Part shown: one piece after another, positions 18,749 to 26,666 of the stretch
Numbering within the stretch: position 1 is the stretch's first letter
Layout: the number at the start of each line of letters is the position of its first letter
Assembly: GCA_963803295.1 (NCBI GenBank)
Contig: CAWDMC010000022.1
Location: 558,001 to 622,000 of the forward strand
DNA: 64,000 nt
DNA from: CAWDMC01 sp963803295
GTDB taxonomy: Bacteria > Acidobacteriota > Terriglobia > UBA7540
Reading direction: 5' to 3'
Translations under genes and position numbers: made by a program
Notes under the pieces: generated by a model
Database searches by the model: none
What the model saw: the letters and a program-made list of their open reading frames with translations, nothing else
What the model was told of the DNA's origin: nothing

Positions 18749-20002
18749 TCAGAACGCCCAGTACGGGCCTGTTCCAGGGGATGAGGTTTGCCCTTCGATC
18801 CCGACGAAAACAGTGCGCCCAAAGAAGAAGGGTAGGCCAAAATCAAAGCTGCCTGAGTTGGGACCTCCCAGATCATTAAACGCGGCATTAATGCCGCCGT
18901 TGGCGCTGAACAAGGTGTTGGCGTTGGCAATCTTGAAGGTTATCTGCTGTTGTGCGCTGTTAGAACCGAGAGCCGTGGCGTTGAACGTGGTGGTGGAAGC
19001 AGGGCAATAATAGCCGTAGAGGCCGTCGTTGGGATCGAGCGAGCAATCCGCAACGCCGAGCAACGTAGAATCAAGAATGTAGAGGCCATTCGATCCGGTA
19101 TCGAAGTAGGTGCTGTTACTGTAGGTTGTGCCGTTGAACTGGGTGGAAAGGTCACCCGAGTTGTCTGTCGGCTGGAAGACCGTCGTGCCGCTCGGGATCG
19201 CGTTATCCGACTGCGTGCCGACCCCGAAGATCATCGTCCCTGTCGCTGTCGCCTGGCCGGTATCGGCTATGCTGGGAAACGTAATCAGCAAGCCATTGTT
19301 ATCCTCAGGGAAAGTCCAAACGGGGTTTTGTAACTGGCTGTTAACATCCACGCTCGCCACCGAACAACCCGAAGTGGGGCAGACATAGTAGAGCGCGGGC
19401 GCCGAGGAAGAAGCGCATGCCGGGCCGCAATCCTGCCTGAAAACGCCGACACCCAGAATGCCGTTGGCGCCCAGTGCCCCCTGAGTGTTGGCGTTGAATC
19501 CGGTACCGCTGCTGGTGCAGTCCGAAGGCGCAGCGAAGGCCGGGTTCGCGCTGATGATCTGCACTGGAACGCTGGAGCCTTTCTCACCCGCCATCTGGAT
19601 GTCGGCCGTTGCCACCGGACCCCACACATACGACAGATCCAGAAACGAGATGCACTCATACAGATCGCCACTCGAACTGGTGGTCTGGGGGAGAGCGACG
19701 GTGAGTTGTGAAGAGAGAAGGCGTAGTCCCTCGGAGCCAGTATCCACGAGCACATCGGGAATATCCTGGCAGGTGCTTGTCCCAGGGACGCAGACCGTCA
19801 CCGTGGTAAAGACACCATTGGCGTAGTTATTGGCAGGACCCAGGTTCACTTGGATCGACTGCGTGTTGGCGACTGGTGGGGGGGGAGGCGTTCCGCCGCC
19901 GTTTCCATCTCCGCCTCCACAGCCCGCCAGAAGAAGCAAGCCTGCCACAAGCGCAACACCGAGGGGTACGATCCTGACCGCCTTAAGATTACATGAGTTC
20001 AT
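18749..20002 (-). CDS. DUF3443 lipoprotein with pepsin-like motifs
   Basis: A 417-residue secreted lipoprotein: leader ending LLLLAGCGG, then a Gly/Pro linker. The body matches the DUF3443 family as I know it. What is seen beyond the family label: DVLVDTGSEGLRLL with Asp87, and STYFDTGSNGLYIL with Asp301, 214 residues apart; between them GANGILGVGVF and TMIFGVGTQSD; near the end FGLPFFFGRTVFVGIEG. In pepsin-fold aspartic proteases the same order occurs: DTGS, the DGILGLG loop, the FGG strand, a second DTG(S/T) and the LGD-F-R-YYTVFD closing strand. I infer a bilobed aspartic-protease-like fold with both catalytic Asp present. Ten or so Cys suggest disulfides. Its ATG overlaps the DUF2844 stop by 4 bp. 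Confidence 0.85.
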   Translation of the reverse strand: MNSCNLKAVRIVPLGVALVAGLLLLAGCGGGDGNGGGTPPPPPVANTQSIQVNLGPANNYANGVFTTVTVCVPGTSTCQDIPDVLVDTGSEGLRLLSSQLTVALPQTTSSSGDLYECISFLDLSYVWGPVATADIQMAGEKGSSVPVQIISANPAFAAPSDCTSSGTGFNANTQGALGANGILGVGVFRQDCGPACASSSAPALYYVCPTSGCSVASVDVNSQLQNPVWTFPEDNNGLLITFPSIADTGQATATGTMIFGVGTQSDNAIPSGTTVFQPTDNSGDLSTQFNGTTYSNSTYFDTGSNGLYILDSTLLGVADCSLDPNDGLYGYYCPASTTTFNATALGSNSAQQQITFKIANANTLFSANGGINAAFNDLGGPNSGSFDFGLPFFFGRTVFVGIEGQTSSPGTGPYWAF

Positions 20003-20445
20003 TGAACGACCGCCTGTGTGAGGTTAGTAGGCACGAGACTAGGAACATAGGCTCGTCCGTGAAAGCCCCGCATATGCCCGCCGGACTCAACGACCACGTG
20101 CGCAGTTCGCACTGCCACCGGTCCGCGACGGCGGTGCGGCGATTGAACCGCCTGCTGAAATTCCGGGAAATAGGACCCGAGCAGTTCGTGCAGATCAGGG
20201 ATAGTTGCGCCCTTCCAGGAGACACCGAATACCATGCCCTCCTGTGAAACATATTCGCGGACGACGTTGCCGTCCGCTGCTTTAATCTGGTGGACCGAAT
20301 AACCTTGACGGGCAAGCGCGATGACCTGTCCGCGTAAGCGTTGCTGGTCAGCCTGGACCGATCGCACCGATTCACCCAGGACCGCCCAGACAGGAGCCGA
20401 TAGCAGGAATAAGACTGCCAGAAGTGCTGGAATTCTCGTTTTCAT
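19999..20445 (-). CDS. DUF2844 secreted protein, partner of DUF3443
   Basis: A 148-residue protein with a signal peptide (ALLAVLFLLSAPVWA) and a compact mature part beginning LGESVRSVQADQQRL. Motifs such as YSVHQIKAADGNVVREYVS and VFGVSWKGATIPDLHELLGSYF match the DUF2844 family, which is commonly found next to DUF3443. There is no catalytic motif. It is translated just ahead of DUF3443 with an ATGA overlap, so equal amounts are probably made. Given the pepsin-like reading of DUF3443, a role as chaperone, inhibitor or recognition subunit would fit; this is inference. An insertion-like basic tract (QSPHRRRGPVAVR) precedes the C-terminus. Confidence 0.8.
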   Translation of the reverse strand: MKTRIPALLAVLFLLSAPVWAVLGESVRSVQADQQRLRGQVIALARQGYSVHQIKAADGNVVREYVSQEGMVFGVSWKGATIPDLHELLGSYFPEFQQAVQSPHRRRGPVAVRTAHVVVESGGHMRGFHGRAYVPSLVPTNLTQAVVQ

Positions 20446-20858
20446 GTGCCGTCTCCCTAACCTTCCATTGCCACGCTACAGCCTGATGGTTCCAAAAACT
20501 GACCACTCCCCGCCGCACGCTTTGATGCCAAACCCTAGTTGGCAGTTGCCGCCGATGTGCGACTTCATCCTGTTCTCTAATGTCCGACCCATTCGAAGCC
20601 GGAAGGTTCCTTTGCCGGATTCAGGTCCATTCCGCCGCCTCGCCGAGCAGCACAGCCGGTCCGGCGATATTCTTGAGCAATTTCTCGGGCACTCCGTGCC
20701 GGCGCGCCAGGTATTCCGCGCTATTGTACGATACCCACACGGGCGACTGAGGATACGTACAAGACCATTATCGGATGCGAAGTCCATGACCATCGAAGAC
20801 CCAGAGCGCCGATGATTCCGAATGACAAAATCGGGCGCCAGAGTGCCCCTTCTGCGTT
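20446..20858. other. intergenic, no supported gene
   Basis: Lies between the MbfA-like gene and the DUF2844 start, all on the minus strand. Open frames on both strands lack domains. It should contain the DUF2844-DUF3443 promoter; no boxes stood out. Confidence 0.4.
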
Positions 20859-21818
20859 TCAGGAGCTGCCAATTAGGATACCGGCAACGAATACCAGGGT
20901 CCCACCGACGACCACCTGAAATGCGGCGGAAAGGAATGGCGTATCCATGTAGCGATGACGCACCCAACTAATGGCGGCCAACTCCGCCGCCACGACTGCC
21001 ACGGCGGCGCTGAAGGCGACCCTGAAATTGGGGATCAGAAACGGCAGAGTGTGACCTATACCGCCGGCAGTGGTCATCAGGCCGCAGATGGCGCCGCGCA
21101 GCCAGGGATGGCCGCGGCCGGTGAGCGACCCGTCATCCGAGAGGGCCTCGGCGAAGCCCATGGAAATGCCGGCGCCCACCGAAGCAGCGAGACCGACCAG
21201 GAACGCGTCCAGGCTGTTGTGGGTGGCGAAGGCAGCGGCAAAGAGGGGCGCCAGGGTGGAAACCGATCCGTCCATCAAGCCGGCGAGACCCGGCTGAATC
21301 ACCTGCAACAGGAATAGCCGTCTGGCCGCCTCCTCTTCTTGCCTGCGCACATCAGGGGTGAGTTCTTTCTCTTCGAGCGCAGTGGCCATGGCCGAATGCT
21401 TTCGCTCGACCTCTGCCAGATCGCCCAGCAACTTGCGCACGGAGGCGTCGGTCACCTGGTTGATAGCGCGCTCATAGAAGCGGCGGGTCTCGAGTTCCAT
21501 GATCTCCGCCTGTCTGCGGACCGCGTTGATACCCAATGGCCGGACCAGCCATACCGGGCGCCGGTCTACAAATCCCTTGACGTCTTGACGCCGCACCAGC
21601 GGAATGTGCTCGCCAAACCGCTGCCGGTAAGTCTCAATCAAGCTCTGCCGATGATGGTCCTCCTCGGCCTGCATCTCCTCGAACACCTTGGCCGTGGCCG
21701 GGTAGGATTCGCGTAGACCATCCGCGAAGTCACCGTAAATGCGCCCGTCCTCTTCTTCCAGGGTGATGCCGAGCGCCAGGATTTCTCTTTCGGAGAGATC
21801 TTTGAACTTGCGCGCCAT
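20859..21818 (-). CDS. mbfA: MbfA-type ferritin-like/VIT1 iron exporter
   Basis: A 319-residue fusion. Residues ~1-165 form a ferritin-like (erythrin) four-helix domain with the iron-ligand pattern: Glu in LEEEDGRIYGDF, E-x-x-H in AEEDHHRQSL, Glu in EIMELETRRFYERA and E-x-x-H in EVERKHSAMA. Residues ~170-319 are a VIT1/CCC1-type membrane transporter (start PGLAGLMDGSVSTLAPLF, then ASVGAGISMGFAEALSDDG, typical of CCC1). This architecture is that of MbfA, which exports iron and protects against peroxide stress in rhizobia. The start ATG has GGAGGA 8 nt upstream. It is monocistronic and divergent from the rhomboid gene. No Irr or Fur box was identified. Confidence 0.85.
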   Translation of the reverse strand: MARKFKDLSEREILALGITLEEEDGRIYGDFADGLRESYPATAKVFEEMQAEEDHHRQSLIETYRQRFGEHIPLVRRQDVKGFVDRRPVWLVRPLGINAVRRQAEIMELETRRFYERAINQVTDASVRKLLGDLAEVERKHSAMATALEEKELTPDVRRQEEEAARRLFLLQVIQPGLAGLMDGSVSTLAPLFAAAFATHNSLDAFLVGLAASVGAGISMGFAEALSDDGSLTGRGHPWLRGAICGLMTTAGGIGHTLPFLIPNFRVAFSAAVAVVAAELAAISWVRHRYMDTPFLSAAFQVVVGGTLVFVAGILIGSS

Positions 21819-21983
21819 GTGCTTGGTCCTCCGAAGCTGCAGTTCTTAGGATAAAGCTCAGGCCAGAAGAATAGCGCAGTCAGGTCTCCTATTTCCGTCA
21901 TTTCTTGTTTGATCCGCGGTTACCTTGTTCATATCGCTTTCCTCTCTTCCCAGCTGTCACTTTATCGTTCATACTGGCTTTTC

Positions 21984-22913
21984 ATGGATTTGCCTCCGAA
22001 ACTTTGGTTCCGGCTCCAGCAGTTGAAGGCTTGGTGGCAGGGTACGGTAGAAGCGAACGAGCCATTGCCTGCTTCGGCGCATCGCATGTGTCCGAATTGC
22101 CGCGCTCTGATCGACCGGGGCGCCGCCTCGTGCCCGCTATGCGGTATGAGTTTGCGACGCTCGCGAGCCGAAACCTCGCGGCCCGGCCGCGTTATGGGCC
22201 TACCGGTCCCTTCCACCGCCACGTCGGTGCTGGTTGCCGCAAACGTGGCCCTTTATGGGCTTAGTTGGTATCTAACCTCCGCTGGCGCCTTTTCCCCGGC
22301 AGGAAGCTCACCCTCGGGAATGCTGGGAAGCATCAGCCCCGGCGTGTTACTGGCCCTTGGTGGTAAATACGGACCACTGATCGAGAACTCTCATCAGTGG
22401 TGGCGGTTGATTACGGCGTGTTTCCTGCACGGGGGGCTTCTGCATATCGGTTTCAACTTGTGGTGCCTGGTTGATCTTGGACCCGAAGTGGAGTCGCTAT
22501 TCCCAACCCAGAAGTACATTTTCATGTACCTGGTGACAGGCGTATGCGGGTTCCTTTTGAGTCTCTGGTGGACTCCGGGTTTGTCGATAGGGGCTTCCGC
22601 ACCGATCCTGGGACTAATCGGGGTTTTGATCGGGGTCACCTTCCACCACGGCAGTCTTGGCAGGCAGTACCGCAGCCGGCTCTGGCGTTGGCTTATCTAC
22701 ATTTTCGTAATTGGAATGCTACCAGGCACCGGGGTCGACAATGCCGCTCACGTGGGCGGTTTGCTCTCAGGCTTAGCACTCGGCTATTTCATTCCGGAAG
22801 GCGACCCCCAAACCCGCACGACGGAAACACTGTGGAGCGCGCTCTCCCTCGTCTCCATTCTGGTCATGGTGGGGGCGTTCGTGTTGATGGCCCTGCATCT
22901 GAACCAGCTGTAA
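21984..22913 (+). CDS. rhomboid intramembrane serine protease with N-terminal zinc ribbon
   Basis: About 309 residues from the ATG at 21984; a TTG at 21909 would add 25 residues that read as non-protein. Residues 36-53 hold CPNC...CPLC, a zinc ribbon in the cytoplasmic N-terminus. The membrane part contains HGGLLHIGFNLWCL (the HxxxN-type segment), LSIGASAPILGLIG with the likely catalytic Ser, and NAAHVGGLLSGL with the likely catalytic His, in the order expected for rhomboids. The G-A-S-A-P form differs from the more usual G-x-S-G. The enzyme would cut transmembrane or membrane-proximal substrates in the inner membrane. A cytochrome c gene follows on the same strand. Confidence 0.85.
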   Translation: MDLPPKLWFRLQQLKAWWQGTVEANEPLPASAHRMCPNCRALIDRGAASCPLCGMSLRRSRAETSRPGRVMGLPVPSTATSVLVAANVALYGLSWYLTSAGAFSPAGSSPSGMLGSISPGVLLALGGKYGPLIENSHQWWRLITACFLHGGLLHIGFNLWCLVDLGPEVESLFPTQKYIFMYLVTGVCGFLLSLWWTPGLSIGASAPILGLIGVLIGVTFHHGSLGRQYRSRLWRWLIYIFVIGMLPGTGVDNAAHVGGLLSGLALGYFIPEGDPQTRTTETLWSALSLVSILVMVGAFVLMALHLNQL

Positions 22914-22988
22914 CCTTAAGATAGGCCGCTGATGAGCGTGCGGACAGAGAGGCTGCCGCAAAATGGCAATGCTGCTGTGGGAGACCAG

Positions 22989-23516
22989 ATGAAATTCTTG
23001 GTTGGTATCACCGTGGGGATCCTCTTGGCGGCGGGCGGCGTTTACTGGTATGCGGGTTCAGGGAAAATGCCCGTCGCCACCTCGGCTCCTGCCCTGCCCA
23101 TGGAGCGCACCCTGGTACATCGTGCCCTCGAAGCCGTCTTGAAGCAAGCGCCCACCGAGGTACCCGTGAAGGTGGATGAGGAAGCCTTTCTGTCTGGTGC
23201 TGGAGTCTACCGCAACCATTGCGCCATCTGCCACGGCGTGCCCGGCGGACGCAGGTCTGCGATTGCGAAAGGACAGTTCCCTCCCCCGCCTCAGCTTTTT
23301 GAGCCCGATCAGATGGTTACGGATGATCCGCCGGGCGAGACCTTCTGGAAGATCCAAAACGGCATCCGGCTGACGGGAATGCCCGGATTTCGCGACTCTC
23401 TTTCCGAGCTGCAGATGTGGCAGGTCAGCCTTCTTCTCGCCAACGCCGACAGGGTCTCACCGGCCGCAAGGCAGGCGCTAACGGCAACCTCGACGCCCTC
23501 CGGGCAATCCAAATAG
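22989..23516 (+). CDS. membrane-anchored c-type cytochrome
   Basis: About 175 residues from the ATG at 22989, chosen over an earlier frame start at 22932 because it places a hydrophobic leader (MKFLVGITVGILLAAGGVYWYA) at the N-terminus with a GGGAG site upstream. The heme motif is CAICH (Cys78, Cys81, His82), preceded by AFLSGAGVYRNH as in class I cytochromes. A distal Met in GIRLTGMPGF is the likely sixth ligand. The leader may remain as an anchor, so it works at the periplasmic face. It lies between rhomboid and ABC exporter genes, which do not point to a partner. A single heme is predicted. Confidence 0.85.
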   Translation: MKFLVGITVGILLAAGGVYWYAGSGKMPVATSAPALPMERTLVHRALEAVLKQAPTEVPVKVDEEAFLSGAGVYRNHCAICHGVPGGRRSAIAKGQFPPPPQLFEPDQMVTDDPPGETFWKIQNGIRLTGMPGFRDSLSELQMWQVSLLLANADRVSPAARQALTATSTPSGQSK

Positions 23517-23587
23517 GGACTTAGGCCAAAAAGGGACTCAGGGGACCCACGCTAGGAAGTGTGAGTCGTTCGCCCAGGTGGCCATCC

Positions 23588-25513
23588 ATGATGAGTGAGA
23601 TGCCCAAAAGCCCGGCACGCACGAAGCACGAACGCTCGACGCCGCTCCGCGTCCTGCTGCCCGACATCTGGGATCTCATTAGGCCGCGCCGTGCTCTATT
23701 GGCCCTTGGCTTCCTGCTGATGATCATCAACCGGGTAGCGGGCCTGGTCCTGCCTGCGTCCTCGAAGTACCTGCTCGATGACATCATCATCAAACGCCAT
23801 ACCCAGTTACTGGTCCCGCTCATCTGGGCAGTAGTGGCGGCCACGGCGGTCCAGGGCGTCTCCGATTTCTCGCTTACGCAGTTGCTTTCGAAAGAGGCCC
23901 AGCGCCTGATCACAGAGTTGCGCATCAAGGTGCAGGCGCACATTGGACGCCTGCCAATCGCCTTCTACGATTCCACTAAGATCGGGGTTCTAGTTTCACG
24001 GATCATGAGCGATGTGGAAGGGCTGCGCAACCTCATCGGCACAGGTTTGGTGCAATTCGTGGGCAGTATCTTTACGGCGGCGTTCGCGTTGATAATCCTG
24101 CTCAAGATCAGCCCGCTGATGACCCTCATCGCCCTGTTAATCCTGGCCGGGCTGGGCTTCGCGCTGCAAAGGGCCTTCGGCATCGTCCGGCCCATCTTTC
24201 GCGAGCGGCGCAAGATCACTGCCGAGGTGACTGGACGGCTTACAGAATCGCTGGGCGGTGTCCGCGTGGTGAAGGCTTACCATGCGGAGGCCCGTGAAGA
24301 GAAGGTCTTCGCCCGCGGCGCAATGCGTCTACTGGACAACGTGTTTCAGACACTCACCGCCACCTCCCTGATGAGTCTTTCTTCGACCGTCCTGCTCGGC
24401 GGCGTCAGTGCCGTGGTCATGTTCGTGGGAACGCACCTGATCATCTCAGGCAGGATGACGCCGGGCTCTTTCATCGAATACACCATCTTTCTTGCCTTAC
24501 TGGTGGCGCCGGTGATGCAGATGGTCAACATCGGTACGCAGCTTACGGAGGCGGTCGCCGGACTCGAGCGAACCCGCGAAGTACTCCTCGAGCGGCCGGA
24601 AGACCAGGATCCAGGACGCTCCCGCAGCCTGGGCGGGTTTCGCGGCCAAGTCGAATTCGAAAGTGTACACTTTGCCTATGACAGCGGCAAAGAAGTCTTG
24701 CACGGCATCTCGTTCCGCTCCGATCCCGGCACGGTAACGGCACTCGTGGGTCCTTCTGGCTCAGGCAAGTCGACAATCATCGGGTTGATCGCTGGCTTTT
24801 ACCGCCCGGCCTCAGGCTTGGTTCTCGTGGATGGTGTTGATCTCTCCACCGTGCGGCTCGACTCCTACCGCACTCTGCTCGGCGTGGTGCTACAGGATTC
24901 CTTTCTCTTCGACGGCAGCGTCTGGGAGAATGTCAGCTTCTCGAAGCCCGAAGCGACCCACGAGGAGATTATGCAAGCCTGCCGGATCGCCCGGGTGGAT
25001 GAGTTCGCCGAACAGTTTGCCGACAAGTACGACACCGTCGTGGGTGAACGCGGTGTCAAACTCTCGGGCGGGCAGAAGCAACGCGTCTCCATCGCGCGTG
25101 CGATTCTTGCTGATCCCCGCATTCTTATCCTTGACGAAGCTACCTCAAGCCTCGACTCCGAATCGGAGGCATTCATTCAGCAGGGTCTCGCCTACCTGAT
25201 GAAAGGAAGAACCACTTTCGTGATCGCGCACCGGCTTTCTACCATTCGCCGCGCTGACCAGATCCTGGTTGTGGTATCGGGCGAGATCCTCGAGCGCGGA
25301 AACCACGAGTCGCTGTACGCGTTAGGTGGACGCTACTACGACCTCTACACCCGCCAACACGGTCTCGAATCGAACCTGTTTCTCGCTCCGGGAGAAGGTG
25401 ATGAGACTCCCGAGACTACTCTCCCCGCCGAAGCCGGAAATGGTTCGGGTGAAACTGCTCAAACATCCGCCATTCCCAACCCTGTCCGCATGCTCAGAGG
25501 CCAAGCATCATAG
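23588..25513 (+). CDS. ABC exporter, fused membrane and ATPase domains
   Basis: About 641 residues from the ATG at 23588. The N-terminal ~330 residues form a six-helix ABC type 1 exporter domain; the C-terminal domain has Walker A GPSGSGKST (~residue 388), a Q-loop VVLQDSFLF, signature LSGGQKQR (~491), Walker B ILILDEATSSLDSE (~512) and H-loop VIAHRLST. It is an MsbA/LmrA-type half-transporter that works as a homodimer, exporting lipid, peptide or drug. A GTG frame start at 23561 is less likely than the ATG, which has AGGTGG upstream. There are no adjacent biosynthetic genes. Its stop lies next to the decayed insertion sequence. Substrate cannot be assigned. Confidence 0.88.
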   Translation: MMSEMPKSPARTKHERSTPLRVLLPDIWDLIRPRRALLALGFLLMIINRVAGLVLPASSKYLLDDIIIKRHTQLLVPLIWAVVAATAVQGVSDFSLTQLLSKEAQRLITELRIKVQAHIGRLPIAFYDSTKIGVLVSRIMSDVEGLRNLIGTGLVQFVGSIFTAAFALIILLKISPLMTLIALLILAGLGFALQRAFGIVRPIFRERRKITAEVTGRLTESLGGVRVVKAYHAEAREEKVFARGAMRLLDNVFQTLTATSLMSLSSTVLLGGVSAVVMFVGTHLIISGRMTPGSFIEYTIFLALLVAPVMQMVNIGTQLTEAVAGLERTREVLLERPEDQDPGRSRSLGGFRGQVEFESVHFAYDSGKEVLHGISFRSDPGTVTALVGPSGSGKSTIIGLIAGFYRPASGLVLVDGVDLSTVRLDSYRTLLGVVLQDSFLFDGSVWENVSFSKPEATHEEIMQACRIARVDEFAEQFADKYDTVVGERGVKLSGGQKQRVSIARAILADPRILILDEATSSLDSESEAFIQQGLAYLMKGRTTFVIAHRLSTIRRADQILVVVSGEILERGNHESLYALGGRYYDLYTRQHGLESNLFLAPGEGDETPETTLPAEAGNGSGETAQTSAIPNPVRMLRGQAS

Positions 25514-25529
25514 TTTCTTGGGTTTGCTG

Positions 25530-26460
25530 CCGCCTCAAGCCAGCTTGGACAAGGTTGGACAATCGTCGATCGCGGCCCGTGCGGCGGCCGGACTGTCGTA
25601 GCGCACGTAGCCCAGCGAGCTTTCGGACGTGGGTCCAGTTCTTCTGCTCGATATGGGCGTTGTCGTCTTTCTTATAGGGCCGCCCACGGGTGAACTGGAT
25701 GTCGTGCGCCTGGCAGTAAGCCGACAGGTGCAGCATTGATGAACTCCGAGCCGTTGTCGGAGTCGATGCCCCGCAAGCGGAAACGGCAAGGCCTGCCGGA
25801 CAGCTCGTCGAGCGCGGCTCTGCACGGCATCCTGCCCCTTGCCCAGCACCGCCGGCGTCTCCACCCAGCGTCGTGTGGATGTCGGTCACGTTCAGAGAGT
25901 AGCACGAACTCGCCCATCGCCCAAGTCCCGCAGTGGGCGACGAGAGTCGATCTCCGTGAAGCCGGGCCCCGTCGACGTCCCAGCTGATCCGTACTTCACG
26001 GGTGATGTGGTGCTTCAATAAGCTGCCCGGCTTGGTGCAGCCATAAATCCTTTGCCGCAGCTTCCGCTTCTCCGAACCCAGCCGGTAGTCGATGGAGCGG
26101 GGGCTGATGCTGAAGCAGCTGCTTTTCCAACGCGGGCGTCAGCCGGAAGCGGCGGCGAATCCAAGGCATCCACTGCGGCAGCAGGGCTTTCAGCCGTACT
26201 GACCAGGGATAATCGGCCGCCTCCCAGACCGCCTTCAAGATCGAGACCAGCCGTGGGCCATAGGTCACCCCCCGGCGCCGTCGTTGGGAAACCGGCCGGG
26301 CGGCAGGCGGCGAACCATTCAGCAAACGAATCGCGTGCTTGCGATGATAACGGCAGTTGGCGCAAAACTCGTCCAGGATGCGCTGCCTTTCCGCCCGACT
26401 AGCTCGTTGGTAACGAGGATAAACTTGTTGCCAATATTCTCTTCTCGAAAGTCGACTCAT
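25530..26460 (-). pseudogene. rve-type (DDE) transposase, multiple frameshifts
   Basis: Read from ATG 26460, the first ~120 residues (RLSRREYWQQVYPRYQRAS, then ILDEFCANCRYHRKHAIRLL) form the N-terminal region of a DDE/rve transposase. The rest is scattered over at least three frames: IYGCTKPGSLLKHHIT, then VTDIHTT, then GIDSDNGSEFINA with a catalytic Asp, then HDIQFTRGRPYKKDDNAHIEQKNW with the catalytic Glu, then LGYVRYDS. The protein ends about 24 residues after that, well short of what is usual, so the C-terminus is missing. Unlike the other broken genes here, both frameshifts and truncation are present, so it is a true relict. Confidence 0.75.
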
Positions 26461-26526
26461 GAGGTTACCCGTATCCATGACGGGTAACATTCTCAAATTG
26501 CGCGACGATAGCCCACTGGTAACATT
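25530..26526 (-). mobile_element. decayed insertion sequence with rve-type transposase
   Basis: The remnant includes the broken transposase gene plus its upstream terminal region at 26461-26526. That region has two copies of GGTAACATT (26483-26491 and 26518-26526), consistent with transposase-binding repeats of the right end, and a TTACCCG/CGGGTAA palindrome. No matching end was found near 25530, immediately behind the ABC exporter stop. The element is therefore truncated and unlikely to move. Family assignment within rve-type elements is left open. Confidence 0.65.
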
Positions 26527-26666
26527 TTAGCTTGCGCGATACGCCTTCTTGCCCGGATCGCAGTGCCCGTAGTACGATTACGTCTCGCCCACTGCCTTCA
26601 CACGCAATTCATCAAATGAAGCGGTCATTTCCGCTTAGAGCTAAGAGATGTGGGAGAAGGAGGTTC

